Position numbers and translations under genes: made by a program. 64,000 nucleotides of DNA from Novosphingobium sp. EMRT-2. Lineage in GTDB: Bacteria; Pseudomonadota; Alphaproteobacteria; Sphingomonadales; Sphingomonadaceae. Shown here one piece after another: positions 48,575-57,753 of this stretch. Positions within the stretch are counted from its first letter, which is position 1, and each line of letters begins with the position of its first letter. A model generated the notes under the pieces. It ran no database searches and was not told the origin of the DNA. It was given only the letters and a program-made list of their open reading frames with translations. The stretch is from NCBI RefSeq assembly GCF_005145025.1, contig NZ_CP039695.1:2351501-2415500 (forward strand), given 5' to 3'.

Positions 48575-49657
48575 ATGCGTACCAACCGTTTCGGCAATAC
48601 CGGCCTGATCGTTTCGGAGCTGTGCCTGGGCACGATGACGTTCGGCGAATCGCAAGGCCGGTTCGGCCCGATCGCGGGACTGGACCTGGCGGCATCGACC
48701 GCGCTGGTGCGCCAGGCGATCGACGCCGGTATCAACTTCATCGATACGGCCAATGTCTATTCGGAAGGCCGGTCCGAGGAAATACTCGGCCAGGCGCTGC
48801 GCGATCTGGGGGTGAAGCGGCCCGACGTGGTCGTCGCCACCAAGGCCATGGGCACGATGGGGCCGGGGCTGAACGAGGCCGGCGCCTCGCGGTTCCACCT
48901 GCTGCACGAGATCGACGCCAGCCTGGCCCGGCTGGGCATGGACCATGTCGATCTCTACCAGATCCACGGCTGGGACGCGCTGACCCCGATCGAGGAAACC
49001 CTGCGCGCGCTGGAAGACATCGTGCGCAGTGGCCGCGCGCGCTATATCGGCGTCAGCAATTGGGCGGCCTGGCAGATCATGAAGGCGCTGGGCATTTCGG
49101 AGCGGCTCGGCCTCGAGAAGTTCGCCTCGCTGCAGGCCTACTACACCGTCGCCGGCCGCGATCTGGAGCGCGAGATCGTGCCGCTGCTGCAAAGCGAGGG
49201 GCTGGGCCTGATGGTGTGGAGCCCGCTGGCCGGCGGGCTGCTTTCGGGCAAGTACACCCGCGCCACCGACGGCGGCAACAGCGGCCCCAACCAGGGCGAT
49301 GGCCGCCGCGCGGTGTTCGATTTCCCGCCGGTGGAACTCGATCGCGCCTATGACCTGATCGAGGCGATGCAGGCCATCGCCGCTGGAAAGACCGCAGCCG
49401 GCAAGCCGGCCACGGTGGCGCAGGTGGCGCTCGCCTGGCTGCTCTATCAGCCGGTGGTGACGACGGTGATCGTCGGCGCCAAGCGCGCCGACCAGCTGGC
49501 CGACAACATCGCCGCCTGCGAGGTGGAACTGACGGCGGACGAGCTTGCCCGGCTCGATGCCCTCTCGGCCCTGCCGCGCGAATACCCCGGCTGGATGTTC
49601 GCCATGCAGGGCGCCTATCGCGCCAAGGCGGCCTCGCCCCGGCGCGTGGCGCGCTAG
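48575..49657 (+). CDS. Aldo/keto reductase
   Basis: A 360-residue TIM-barrel NADPH oxidoreductase. The catalytic tetrad is visible as Asp and Tyr in FIDTANVYSEGRSEE, Lys in VVATKAMG and His in LYQIHGWD. SPLAGGLLSGKYTR and TTVIVGAKRADQLADN are typical of the Mgs/YghZ-like group. The substrate is unknown. The ATG at 48575 follows AGAGGA. It lies between proA and nadD and is probably co-transcribed. Confidence 0.92.
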   Translation: MRTNRFGNTGLIVSELCLGTMTFGESQGRFGPIAGLDLAASTALVRQAIDAGINFIDTANVYSEGRSEEILGQALRDLGVKRPDVVVATKAMGTMGPGLNEAGASRFHLLHEIDASLARLGMDHVDLYQIHGWDALTPIEETLRALEDIVRSGRARYIGVSNWAAWQIMKALGISERLGLEKFASLQAYYTVAGRDLEREIVPLLQSEGLGLMVWSPLAGGLLSGKYTRATDGGNSGPNQGDGRRAVFDFPPVELDRAYDLIEAMQAIAAGKTAAGKPATVAQVALAWLLYQPVVTTVIVGAKRADQLADNIAACEVELTADELARLDALSALPREYPGWMFAMQGAYRAKAASPRRVAR

Positions 49658-49678
49658 GCGAATCGGCGGAGTTCCGTT

Positions 49679-50410
49679 CTGACCGGTCCGATTCCTTCCC
49701 CCCGCGTCGGCCCGACCCGAAGCGGTCTGCCCCGAATCGGCCTTCTGGGCGGCAGCTTCAATCCCGCCCATGGCGGCCACCGCCGCATCAGCCTGTTCGC
49801 GCGCGAAGCGCTGGGGCTGGACGAGGTGTGGTGGCTGGTCTCGCCGGGCAACGTGCTGAAGCCGGAGCATGGCATGGCCCCGCTGCCGGCGCGCTATTGT
49901 TCGGCGCGGGCGGCCGCGCGCCGCGCGCCGATCCGCGTGACCGCGATCGAGGCGCGGCTGGGCACGCGCTATACCGTCGATACGCTGGCGGCGCTGCGCC
50001 GACGCTACCCGAAAAAGCGCTTCGTCTGGCTGATGGGGGCCGACAATCTGGCACAGTTCCACCGCTGGAAGGACTGGCGGCGGATCGCGCGGGAGACGCC
50101 GATTGCGGTTATCGCGCGTCCGGGCTATGATGCACCCGCCTTGGCGAGCCCCGCCACGGCCTGGTTGCGCCGCTGGCGCCGGCGGCCCGGACAGTTGATT
50201 GACGGCGCAAAGCGGAGCGCCCCGGCGCTGACGATCCTGCGTTTCGATCCCGATCCTCGTTCGGCCACGGCCATTCGTGCCGCCGATCCGGAATGGTTTC
50301 GCCGCTTCGTCGACGCGGAGCCGTTCGATGCCCTCACGCATCGGCCGGTCGTTCTGCAAACCGGCCCATCCTCCGGCATCACGCGCTTCGGCGGGGCAGG
50401 AAAGCCCTGA
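49679..50410 (+). CDS. nadD: Nicotinate-nucleotide adenylyltransferase, probable CTG start
   Basis: A nucleotidyltransferase with the GGSFNPAHGGH motif (HxGH class), LVSPGNVLKP, FVWLMGADNLAQFHRW and the C-terminal RSATAIRAADP motif. It adenylates nicotinate mononucleotide in NAD synthesis. The frame is open from the aldo/keto reductase stop (49655) but has no ATG, GTG or TTG before the essential GGSFN motif. The CTG at 49679 has GGAG seven bases upstream and is proposed as the start, giving 243 residues. A GTG at 49826 would remove the active site. Confidence 0.85.
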   Translation: MTGPIPSPRVGPTRSGLPRIGLLGGSFNPAHGGHRRISLFAREALGLDEVWWLVSPGNVLKPEHGMAPLPARYCSARAAARRAPIRVTAIEARLGTRYTVDTLAALRRRYPKKRFVWLMGADNLAQFHRWKDWRRIARETPIAVIARPGYDAPALASPATAWLRRWRRRPGQLIDGAKRSAPALTILRFDPDPRSATAIRAADPEWFRRFVDAEPFDALTHRPVVLQTGPSSGITRFGGAGKP

Positions 50411-50540
50411 GCCGCGGCGTACTTCCCTTGCGGTCGGTCGCCGGGATTCCGGCGGTCCGGCCCGTTTCGGCGTCCGGACGATTGACCGGCGCCCGCTTCC
50501 TTTTCATTGACAATCCAGCCACGGAGACCATCTCACCGCG

Positions 50541-50942
50541 ATGACAACTGTCCAGACCATTCCGGCCCAGGCCGGGGCCGCCACTTCCAGCTCCGGCGCC
50601 AAGGCCAAGCCGGCATCGCTGCACGATCTCGTCCTGCAATCGCTGGATGACGATCAGGCGCAGGAAATCGTCTCGATCCCGCTCGAAGGCAAAAGCTCGA
50701 TCGCCGATTACATGGTGATCGCGTCCGGCCGTTCGACGCGGCAGGTCGCGGCGATGGCGCAGAAGCTGGCCGAACGGATCAAGCAGGGCGGTTACGGCAA
50801 CGCGCGGCTGGAAGGCCTGCCTGCCGCCGACTGGGTGCTGATCGACGCCGGCGACGTGGTGGTCCACCTGTTCCGCCCGGAAGTGCGCAGCTTCTACAAC
50901 CTCGAACGCATGTGGGCGTTCGGAGACGCGGGCGCGGCCTAA
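50541..50942 (+). CDS. rsfS: Ribosome silencing factor RsfS
   Basis: A 133-residue protein of the RsfS/YbeB/Iojap family. Its conserved core is LVLQSLDDDQAQEIVSIPLE, SIADYMVIASGRSTRQVAAM and DWVLIDAGDVVVHLFRPE. It binds ribosomal protein uL14 and blocks subunit joining when nutrients are scarce. The N-terminal 27 residues are a low-complexity Ala/Ser/Lys extension. It follows nadD, the usual neighbour. Confidence 0.95.
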   Translation: MTTVQTIPAQAGAATSSSGAKAKPASLHDLVLQSLDDDQAQEIVSIPLEGKSSIADYMVIASGRSTRQVAAMAQKLAERIKQGGYGNARLEGLPAADWVLIDAGDVVVHLFRPEVRSFYNLERMWAFGDAGAA

Positions 50943-50999
50943 GCACGCGCGCTCGCCCTTCCGTCAGGAGGGGAAAGAGCGTTCCCGATCGGAAATCGG

Positions 51000-51425
51000 A
51001 TGCTGCTGCACATCATCGCGCGCGGGAAGATCGGGCGCTCGCCCGAGGCCGAGTTGGTCGACCGCTATGCCAAGCGCGTCGCCTGGGGCCTCAAGGTGAC
51101 CGAACTGCCCGATCGCGGCGGCACAATCCCGCCGCCCGCGGCCACGCCCGTCCGCACCGTCGCGCTCGACGAGCGCGGGCGCCAGCTCACCTCGACCGAG
51201 TTCGCGGGCATTCTCGGCCGCTGGCGCGACGATGGCGTGCGCGAGACGCGCTTCCTGATCGGCGCGGCGGATGGGCACGACGCGGACTTGCGCGACAAGG
51301 CCGATCTTCTCCTCGCCTTCGGCGCGGCGACCTGGCCGCACATGCTGGCCCGCGCCATGCTGGCCGAGCAATTGTGGCGCGCCACCAGCATTATCGCTGG
51401 CCATCCCTACCACCGCGAAGGATAA
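51000..51425 (+). CDS. rlmH: 23S rRNA (pseudouridine(1915)-N(3))-methyltransferase RlmH
   Basis: A 141-residue SPOUT methyltransferase. It begins LLHIIARGKIGRSPEAELVD and contains FLIGAADGHDADLRDKADLL and the C-terminal knot WPHMLARAMLAEQLWRATSI followed by IAGHPYHREG. It modifies position 1915 of 23S rRNA. It follows rsfS as in most bacteria. Confidence 0.96.
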   Translation: MLLHIIARGKIGRSPEAELVDRYAKRVAWGLKVTELPDRGGTIPPPAATPVRTVALDERGRQLTSTEFAGILGRWRDDGVRETRFLIGAADGHDADLRDKADLLLAFGAATWPHMLARAMLAEQLWRATSIIAGHPYHREG

Positions 51426-51435
51426 GCGCCGCGTC

Positions 51436-52650
51436 ATGACGTCGCGCACGCTTCTTCTCGCCACCATGGCCGCGCTGGCCGGCGTGTTAGGCTGGCAGCT
51501 TGCCGTGGCACAGCAGGCGGCGCCGTTCGACGATGCCGGGCAGGCGGGCGACGCGCTGCGCCAGGCAACCCGCGAACTGACGATGGCGCGGGCACGCGGC
51601 GAACAGCTGGAGGCGGAAGCGCGCAAGGCCACCGAAGCGGCCGACCGCACCGCGCGTGAAACGGCGGCGGTGGCCGCGCGCATCCAGCAGTCCGAAGCCG
51701 AAATCCAGGTGGCGCAGGCGAAGATCGCGCTGATCGACCGCCAGCGCGAAGCGCTGCGGCTGCGCATCGCCGCGCGGCAGGAACCGGTGGTGCGGCTGAC
51801 GGCGGCCCTGCAGCTCATGGCGCGCCGCCCGCTCGCGTTCAGCCTGATGCGCGCCGATACCCTGCGCGATACCGTCTATCTGCGCGCGGTGCTGGAAACG
51901 ATGCTGCCCGAAGTGCGGCAGCGCACCGCCGGGCTGCGGCAGGAAATCGTGCGCGGCCGCGCCTTGCAGGCCAGCGCGCGGCTGGCCGCCGACCAGTTGC
52001 GGCAAGGCGAACAGGGGCTGACCGCGCGGCGCCAGCAGCTTGTCGCTCTCGAAAGCCGCCAGCGCATTGAATCGCGCGCCGCGCAAGGCACGGCCAGCCG
52101 CGAGGCGGACCGCGCGCTCGCGCTGGCCGAACAGACGCGCGATCTGCGCGCGCTGATGGACCAGCTGCAGGCCGATGGCTCGCTGCGGCAGAGGCTGGCC
52201 GCGCTGCCCGGCCCGGTGCCGCGCCCCGAACGGCCGGGCGATGCCCTGATGGTGGCCGATACCGGCCCCACGCCCACCGCTTCGGCGGCGCTTTCGTGGA
52301 TTCTGCCGGTCGGCGGGCGGATCGTGACCGGCTTTGGCGAACGCGGCGCGGGCGGGCTGTCTTCCGGCCTCACCTTCGCGCCGGTCGGGGGCGCGCAAGT
52401 GGTCGCGCCGGCCGCGGGCCGCGTGGCCTTCGCCGGCCCCTATCGCGGCTATGGCCGGATCGTCATCATCGAACACGATGGCGGCTGGACCTCGCTCGTC
52501 ACCAATCTCGGCCGGCTCGACGTGAATGTGGGCGAAACCGTGGTGCAGGGCGCGCCGCTGGGCGCGGCCGGGCCGGGCCGTCCGACGATGACGGTCGAAC
52601 TGCGCAAGGATGGTGCGCCGGTAAATCCGCTGCAGGCGCTGCGCGGATGA
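51436..52650 (+). CDS. EnvC-like murein hydrolase activator
   Basis: A 404-residue exported protein with a signal peptide (LLLATMAALAGVLGWQLAVA), long coiled coils (about 30-250) and a C-terminal LytM fold. The zinc-binding His and Asp expected before the TPV turn are missing (GLTFAPVGGAQVV), and the HxH motif is replaced by TMTVEL. The domain is therefore non-catalytic, as in EnvC, which activates amidases during cell division. The ATG at 51436 is 10 bases after rlmH. Confidence 0.87.
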   Translation: MTSRTLLLATMAALAGVLGWQLAVAQQAAPFDDAGQAGDALRQATRELTMARARGEQLEAEARKATEAADRTARETAAVAARIQQSEAEIQVAQAKIALIDRQREALRLRIAARQEPVVRLTAALQLMARRPLAFSLMRADTLRDTVYLRAVLETMLPEVRQRTAGLRQEIVRGRALQASARLAADQLRQGEQGLTARRQQLVALESRQRIESRAAQGTASREADRALALAEQTRDLRALMDQLQADGSLRQRLAALPGPVPRPERPGDALMVADTGPTPTASAALSWILPVGGRIVTGFGERGAGGLSSGLTFAPVGGAQVVAPAAGRVAFAGPYRGYGRIVIIEHDGGWTSLVTNLGRLDVNVGETVVQGAPLGAAGPGRPTMTVELRKDGAPVNPLQALRG

Positions 52651-52722
52651 TGATCCCCGCATGACAATCACCGCACCGCGCCATCTGGCGTTCATCGCGC
52701 CGCCGCTATAGAACGCCGCCCC

Positions 52723-54108
52723 ATGGCCCCCTTGAAGCGAAAGTCCCCGATGGCGAAGACCCCGATTGCGAAGACTGTGGCCTCCCTCTTCCGTGCCACC
52801 GCGCTCGTGTCGGCAATCGCGCTGATCCCGGTGACGACCGCCGGACTGGCCGCCGTGGACGCCAAGACCGGCCCCGAATTTACCCGGCTGATGGCGATCT
52901 ACGAACGGATCAAGGCCAATTACGTGGAGCCGGTGGACGACGACAAGCTGTTCAAGGGCGCGATCGACGGCATGCTGGCCACGCTCGACCCGCACAGCTC
53001 CTATCTCGACGCGCGCGATTTCGAGAACCTGCGCACGCAGACCGATGGCTCCTATGGCGGGCTGGGCCTGTCGGTGACGCTGGAGGACGGCGCGGTGAAG
53101 GTGATCGCGCCGATGAAGGGCACGCCGGCCGATCTCGCCGGGATCAAGGCGGGCGATTACATCACCCACCTCGACGGCAAGCTGATCTACGGCGGCTCGC
53201 TCGACGATGCAGTGGACCAGATGCGCGGCGAAGTGGGCACGCAGATCCGCCTCACCGTGTTCCGCCCCGGCCGCGACGAGCCGCTCGACCTTACCATCAC
53301 GCGCCAGGTGATCGAGCTGAAGCCGGTCGAATGGAAGGTGAAGGACAACGTCGGCGTGATCTCGGTATCGAGCTTCAGCGCCAACGTCGGCACGCAGGTC
53401 GCCGCCGCGTGGCGCGATATCCGCGCCAAGACGGGCAACCGCCCGGCCGGCCTGATCCTCGATCTGCGCGGCAACCCCGGCGGGCTGCTGGACGAAGCCG
53501 TCTCGCTCTCGGACCTGTTCCTCGAAAAGGGGCCGATCGTCTCGCAGCGCGGCCGCTATGCCCGCGACAACGAGGTCTATAACGCCACGCCGGGCGATAT
53601 CGCCAAGGGCGTGCCGATGATCGTGCTGATCGATCAGGGGTCGGCGTCCGCGTCGGAAATCGTCGCCGGCGCGATGCAGGACCAGCACCGCGCGGCGATC
53701 ATGGGCGAACGCAGCTTCGGCAAGGGCAGCGTGCAGACGCTGATCCCGCTGACGCGCGACACCGCGCTGAAGCTGACGACGGCGCGCTACTACACCCCCT
53801 CGGGCCGTTCGGTGCAGGAAGGCGGCATCGATCCCGACGTGCGCGTGCCGCAGATTTCCGACCCCGACATGCGCAAGCGCGCGCTGCGCTCCTATCGCGA
53901 AAGCGATCTGCGCGGGCATCTGATCAACGAGCTGAAGGACGACAAGGATCTCGAGACCGACAAGGGCGAGGATCCGCGCTTCAAGATGACCGCCGAGGAA
54001 CTGAAGGCCAAGGGCATCGACGACTTCCAGCTCTATTACGCGGTGCAGACGCTGGGCCGGACCGCGCCGCAGGCGCTGGCCGTGAAGGCCGCGGCGGGAA
54101 GGCGCTGA
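52723..54108 (+). CDS. C-terminal processing peptidase (S41 family)
   Basis: A 461-residue periplasmic protease: a signal segment, an N-terminal helical region (YERIKANYVEPVDDDKL), a PDZ domain (about 110-190) and the S41 catalytic core. The core has serine in DQGSASASEIVAG near residue 307 and lysine in ERSFGKGSVQ near 333. It cleaves C-terminal tails of cell-envelope proteins. An ATG 27 bases downstream is an alternative start. It follows the EnvC-like gene, a conserved pairing. Confidence 0.94.
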   Translation: MAPLKRKSPMAKTPIAKTVASLFRATALVSAIALIPVTTAGLAAVDAKTGPEFTRLMAIYERIKANYVEPVDDDKLFKGAIDGMLATLDPHSSYLDARDFENLRTQTDGSYGGLGLSVTLEDGAVKVIAPMKGTPADLAGIKAGDYITHLDGKLIYGGSLDDAVDQMRGEVGTQIRLTVFRPGRDEPLDLTITRQVIELKPVEWKVKDNVGVISVSSFSANVGTQVAAAWRDIRAKTGNRPAGLILDLRGNPGGLLDEAVSLSDLFLEKGPIVSQRGRYARDNEVYNATPGDIAKGVPMIVLIDQGSASASEIVAGAMQDQHRAAIMGERSFGKGSVQTLIPLTRDTALKLTTARYYTPSGRSVQEGGIDPDVRVPQISDPDMRKRALRSYRESDLRGHLINELKDDKDLETDKGEDPRFKMTAEELKAKGIDDFQLYYAVQTLGRTAPQALAVKAAAGRR

Positions 54109-54112
54109 CGCG

Positions 54113-54610
54113 ATGACGCCGGCCCAGTCCCGCAACGCCGCCTACACCCTGGCGCTGCTGATCCCCGCCGCGCTGATGGGCGGGGCGCTAATCGCGCAGT
54201 TCGCGTTCGGCCTGCCGCCGTGCGAGATGTGCTGGTGGCAGCGCTATCCGCATATCGCCGCGATCGTCATGGCGCTGATCGCGCAGACGCAGCGCCGTAC
54301 CGGCGGGGGCGACATGCTGGTGACGCTGGCCGCCGTCGCCACGGGCATCAGCGGGCTGATCGGGGCGTTCCACGCCGGCGTCGAATACGGCTGGTGGGAA
54401 GGCATCACCACATGCTCCTCGCACAAGCTGGGCAATGATCCGCTGGCCGCCATCATGTCGGCGCCGGTGATCCGCTGCGATGTCGCGCCGTGGACGCTGT
54501 TCGGGGTGAGCCTGGCGGGCTACAACTTTCTCATTTCCATGGCCGGCGCGATCGCGGTCTTCAGACTGCTGGGGCGCGCCCGCCGTTCCGCCGGAGGATT
54601 GCAGGCATGA
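54113..54610 (+). CDS. dsbB: Disulfide bond formation protein B
   Basis: A 165-residue membrane protein with four helices. The periplasmic cysteine pairs appear as CEMC (C37/C40) and TTCSSHK...VIRCDVAPW. DsbB reoxidises DsbA by passing electrons to quinone. It lies five bases after the S41 peptidase and overlaps the next gene by four bases (ATGA). Confidence 0.93.
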   Translation: MTPAQSRNAAYTLALLIPAALMGGALIAQFAFGLPPCEMCWWQRYPHIAAIVMALIAQTQRRTGGGDMLVTLAAVATGISGLIGAFHAGVEYGWWEGITTCSSHKLGNDPLAAIMSAPVIRCDVAPWTLFGVSLAGYNFLISMAGAIAVFRLLGRARRSAGGLQA

Positions 54611-55119
54611 ATGACAGGTTCGCCGCGATGATCCGGGTCGATCAGGCCGGCGAATACGGCGCCGTGCGCATCTATGCCGGGCAGATGGCGGTGATGGGCG
54701 ATCGCGCGCCGCATTCGGCCGAAGTCGCGGCGATGGCGGCGCAGGAAGCCGATCACCGCAAGCGGTTCGACGCGTTGCTGGCGCAGCGCGGCGTGCGGCC
54801 GACGGCGCTCCAGCCGGTGTGGTCGGTTGCCGGGTTCGCGCTGGGCGCGGCCACCGCGCTGATCGGGCCGGAAGCGGCGATGGCCTGCACCGCAGCCATC
54901 GAAACCGAGATCGACCGCCACTATACCGAACAGCTCGACGAACTGGGCGAGGACGACCCGGAGCTGGCCGCCATGGTGCGCGAGTTCCGCGATGACGAGC
55001 GCGAGCACCGCGATGCGGCGATCGCCGCCGGGGCCGAGCGCGCGCCGGCCTATCCGGTGCTGTTCCACGCCATCCGCTTCGGCTGCCGCGCGGCGATCGC
55101 CCTTTCGAAGCGGATCTGA
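54607..55119 (+). CDS. coq7: Demethoxyubiquinone hydroxylase Coq7
   Basis: A 170-residue di-iron ferritin-like hydroxylase in ubiquinone synthesis. The metal ligands are recognisable as E in DQAGEYGA, E/H in MAAQEADHRKRF and E-x-x-H in DDEREHRDAA. It is translationally coupled to dsbB (ATGA overlap), so quinone synthesis and a quinone-using enzyme share an operon. Confidence 0.93.
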   Translation: MNDRFAAMIRVDQAGEYGAVRIYAGQMAVMGDRAPHSAEVAAMAAQEADHRKRFDALLAQRGVRPTALQPVWSVAGFALGAATALIGPEAAMACTAAIETEIDRHYTEQLDELGEDDPELAAMVREFRDDEREHRDAAIAAGAERAPAYPVLFHAIRFGCRAAIALSKRI

Positions 55120-55225
55120 CCGGTCGGGCAGAACGCCCGATTGATTCAGGTCAGCGACGGGGCTTCATCTACCATTCAAGAGGGTGCGGCCCTATATCGG
55201 CACCAGACCCAGCTGGAGAGTCACG

Positions 55226-55813
55226 ATGACGCGCTTCTACCCCCGGATCACCGCCCTGGCGCTGATCGCCACCGCCGGCATCGCGGCATCGCAGCCCGTC
55301 CTGGCGCAGGACGCGACATCGGGCGAGAAGGTCAACCAGCTGATCATCTATGGCGACGATCCCTGCCCGGCCTCCAACGCGGGCGAAATCACGGTCTGCG
55401 CGCGCAAGGACGAATCCGAACGCTTCCGCATTCCGGCGCCCTTGCGCGACAATCCCAACGCTTCGGCCAACCAGGGCTGGACCGAGCGCGTCCGGGCCTA
55501 TGAAACGGTGGGCGCGGCTGGCGTGAACTCCTGCTCCCCGGTCGGTTCGGGCGGGGCATCGGGCTGCGTCTCGCGCCTGATCAACGCCGCCTATGCCGAG
55601 AAGAAGCAGTCGAGCGACGTGCAGTTCGGCCGGCTGATCGAGGAGGAGCGCGCCAAGCGCCTGCAGACGATCGACGCCGATACCGCCGCCGAACAGGCGC
55701 GGGTGGAAGTGCTGGAAAAGCAGTACGAGGAAAAGCTGGCCAAGGAACGCGCGGCCGAGGATGCCGCCGGCGCGGCGACACCGCCGCCGGCCATCACACC
55801 GTCGCATCCCTGA
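55226..55813 (+). CDS. Exported protein of unknown function with a C-terminal coiled coil
   Basis: A 195-residue protein with signal peptide MTRFYPRITALALIATAGIA...VLAQ. A cysteine-containing middle follows (DDPCPASNAGEITVCARK, VNSCSPVGSGGASGCVSR), then an acidic coiled coil (EQARVEVLEKQYEEKLAKER) ends in a Pro-rich tail. Four cysteines suggest two disulfides. GGAG precedes the ATG at 55226. No family is recognised. Confidence 0.82.
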   Translation: MTRFYPRITALALIATAGIAASQPVLAQDATSGEKVNQLIIYGDDPCPASNAGEITVCARKDESERFRIPAPLRDNPNASANQGWTERVRAYETVGAAGVNSCSPVGSGGASGCVSRLINAAYAEKKQSSDVQFGRLIEEERAKRLQTIDADTAAEQARVEVLEKQYEEKLAKERAAEDAAGAATPPPAITPSHP

Positions 55814-55858
55814 CGGACAGCCCCTCCTCCCGCTAACGAACGGAAGGGCGTCTCGTCA

Positions 55859-56662
55859 TCAGCCCAGTGCGATGTCGGGCGCGTCTTCCTGCTTCATGCC
55901 GACCGTGTGGTAGCCCGCGTCGACATGGTGGACTTCGCCGGTCACGCCCGAGGACAGGTCCGACAGAAAATAGAGCCCCGCCCCGCCGACGTCCTCGATT
56001 GTCACGTTCCGCCGCAGCGGCGAGTTCAGCTCGTTCCACTTGAGGATATAGCGGAAATCGCCGATTCCGCTGGCCGCCAGCGTCTTGATCGGACCGGCCG
56101 ATATCGCGTTGACGCGTACGCCCTGCGGCCCGCAATCGTTGGCGAGGTACTGCACGCTGGTTTCCAGCGCCGCCTTGGCCACGCCCATCACGTTGTAGTG
56201 CGGCACGACCTTTTCGGCGCCGTAATAGGTCAGCGTGAGGATCGATCCGCCTTCGGGCATCATCGCGATGGCGCGCTTGGTCACGGCGACGAGGCTGTAG
56301 GCCGAGATGTTCATCGTCGTCAGGAAATTGTCGAGCGAGGTGTCATAATACCGGCCGCGCAACTCGTTCTTGTCCGAAAAGCCAATGGCATGGACCACGA
56401 AATCGATCGTCGGCCACCGCGCCTTCAGTGTTTCGAACGCGGCATCGAGCGCCGTCATGTCCGATACGTCGCATTCGATCAGGAAATCGCTGTCCAGGCT
56501 AGCCGCCAGCGGGCGGACGCGCTTTTCCAGCGCCTCGCCGGGGTAGGAGAAGGCCAGTTCGGCACCTTGTTCACGCAGCTTGCGGGCGATCCCCCACGCC
56601 AGCGACTTGTCATTGGCAAGGCCCATGATCAGGCCCCGCTTTCCTTCCATCAGTCCGGTCAT
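55859..56662 (-). CDS. fabI: Enoyl-[acyl-carrier-protein] reductase (NADH)
   Basis: A 267-residue short-chain reductase-fold enzyme catalysing the last step of fatty acid elongation. The nucleotide site is GLANDKSLAWGIA, and the catalytic Tyr and Lys appear in YNVMGVAKAALE. FVVHAIGFSDKNEL and RVNAISAGPIKTLAASGI are diagnostic of FabI. The start overlaps the yihY stop by four bases. Confidence 0.95.
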   Translation of the reverse strand: MTGLMEGKRGLIMGLANDKSLAWGIARKLREQGAELAFSYPGEALEKRVRPLAASLDSDFLIECDVSDMTALDAAFETLKARWPTIDFVVHAIGFSDKNELRGRYYDTSLDNFLTTMNISAYSLVAVTKRAIAMMPEGGSILTLTYYGAEKVVPHYNVMGVAKAALETSVQYLANDCGPQGVRVNAISAGPIKTLAASGIGDFRYILKWNELNSPLRRNVTIEDVGGAGLYFLSDLSSGVTGEVHHVDAGYHTVGMKQEDAPDIALG

Positions 56663-57747
56663 GCGCCCTCTTGCTCGATGCTCATCCGGCGCGCCCTGCG
56701 CGCGCGATCGTCAGCCTGCCCCACCACATCGCGCTCTTCGGGCGTTTCCGCGAGCGCAGCGTTGAGTTCGGCTCCTACCACCATCCCTAAGCCGACAAGC
56801 CAGAAAAAGAAAAGCGCGATCATCACGCCGGCAAGGCTTCCGTACGTTAGGTTGTAAGTGAAGAAATGGCGCAACACTCCCGGCAGTGCCCCGGTGACCG
56901 CCAGCCACCACAGGCTGACCAGCAGCGCGCCGGGCCATTTGGGATAGCGCCTGCCCCGGTAGGCGCCGGGGGTCAGCGAAATGAACAGCAGCCACAGCGC
57001 CAGGAAGAAGATCACCGCCGGCACGAAGCGCGACAGCGACAGGCTGGCGATCCATCCGCTGAACTGCGGCATCCACGCCTCGATCGCCTGTTGCGCGGTG
57101 CCGATCGCCACTTGCGCGGCGATGGAGAGCAGGATCAGGATAACCGAGGCCACGATCAGTCCGGTGGACGCCAGTCGATAGCGCCAGAAGGCGTGCTCCC
57201 AGCGCGTGCCATAGGCGCGGCGCAGGATGTCGCGGATCGTTTCGACAAGGCTGCCCACCGTCCACAGCCCGATCAGCCCGCCCACCCACAGCAGCCACCC
57301 GGTGCGCATCTCCACCACGCTGCGCGCCACCGGATCGAGCGCTTCGGCCACCACCGGCGGCATCGCGATCAGCACGGTGTTGATCGCGGCGGCGCGCTGG
57401 CTGGCCTCGCCCAGCGCGGAAAAGATCGCCGCGCCGGTGATGAAGAACGGGAACAGTGCGATCAGCACCATGTAGGCGAAGTTGCCGGCGTGGATGAACC
57501 CGTCGTGATAGACGCCGGTCCACACCCGGCGGATCACTTCCAGCGCCCGCGCGTGGCGGGTGGGCGGCACGGGCGCTACAAAACCCTGCGCATCCGGGGG
57601 GAGCCGCAGGGCGGCGCGGCGGCGGGCTTCGGGCGAAAGGTCGGGAACATCGATCAGCGGTGCGATCGGCGGCCCGGCCGGCGAGGATGCAGCCCGTTCC
57701 GTTCCGTCATCGCCCGGCCCGGGCGAAAGGCCGGATACGGGAGTCAT
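56659..57747 (-). CDS. YihY/BrkB family membrane protein
   Basis: A 362-residue protein with about six transmembrane helices. YHDGFIHAGNFAYMVLIALF, PFFITGAAIFSALG and GSLAGVMIALFFFWLVGLGM are typical of the YihY family (formerly called RNase BN). The function is unknown. The first 60 residues are a Pro-rich cytoplasmic extension. It sits between the DnaJ-like gene and fabI in one operon. Confidence 0.9.
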   Translation of the reverse strand: MTPVSGLSPGPGDDGTERAASSPAGPPIAPLIDVPDLSPEARRRAALRLPPDAQGFVAPVPPTRHARALEVIRRVWTGVYHDGFIHAGNFAYMVLIALFPFFITGAAIFSALGEASQRAAAINTVLIAMPPVVAEALDPVARSVVEMRTGWLLWVGGLIGLWTVGSLVETIRDILRRAYGTRWEHAFWRYRLASTGLIVASVILILLSIAAQVAIGTAQQAIEAWMPQFSGWIASLSLSRFVPAVIFFLALWLLFISLTPGAYRGRRYPKWPGALLVSLWWLAVTGALPGVLRHFFTYNLTYGSLAGVMIALFFFWLVGLGMVVGAELNAALAETPEERDVVGQADDRARRARRMSIEQEGA

Positions 57748-57753
57748 GCCGTC

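Noticed and set aside
45776..50359. A 1527-codon open frame on the minus strand running through proA, the aldo/keto reductase and nadD
   Set aside because: Only its first part (to 46936) is the M23 peptidase; the rest is antisense to well-recognised plus-strand genes and is a product of high GC content.
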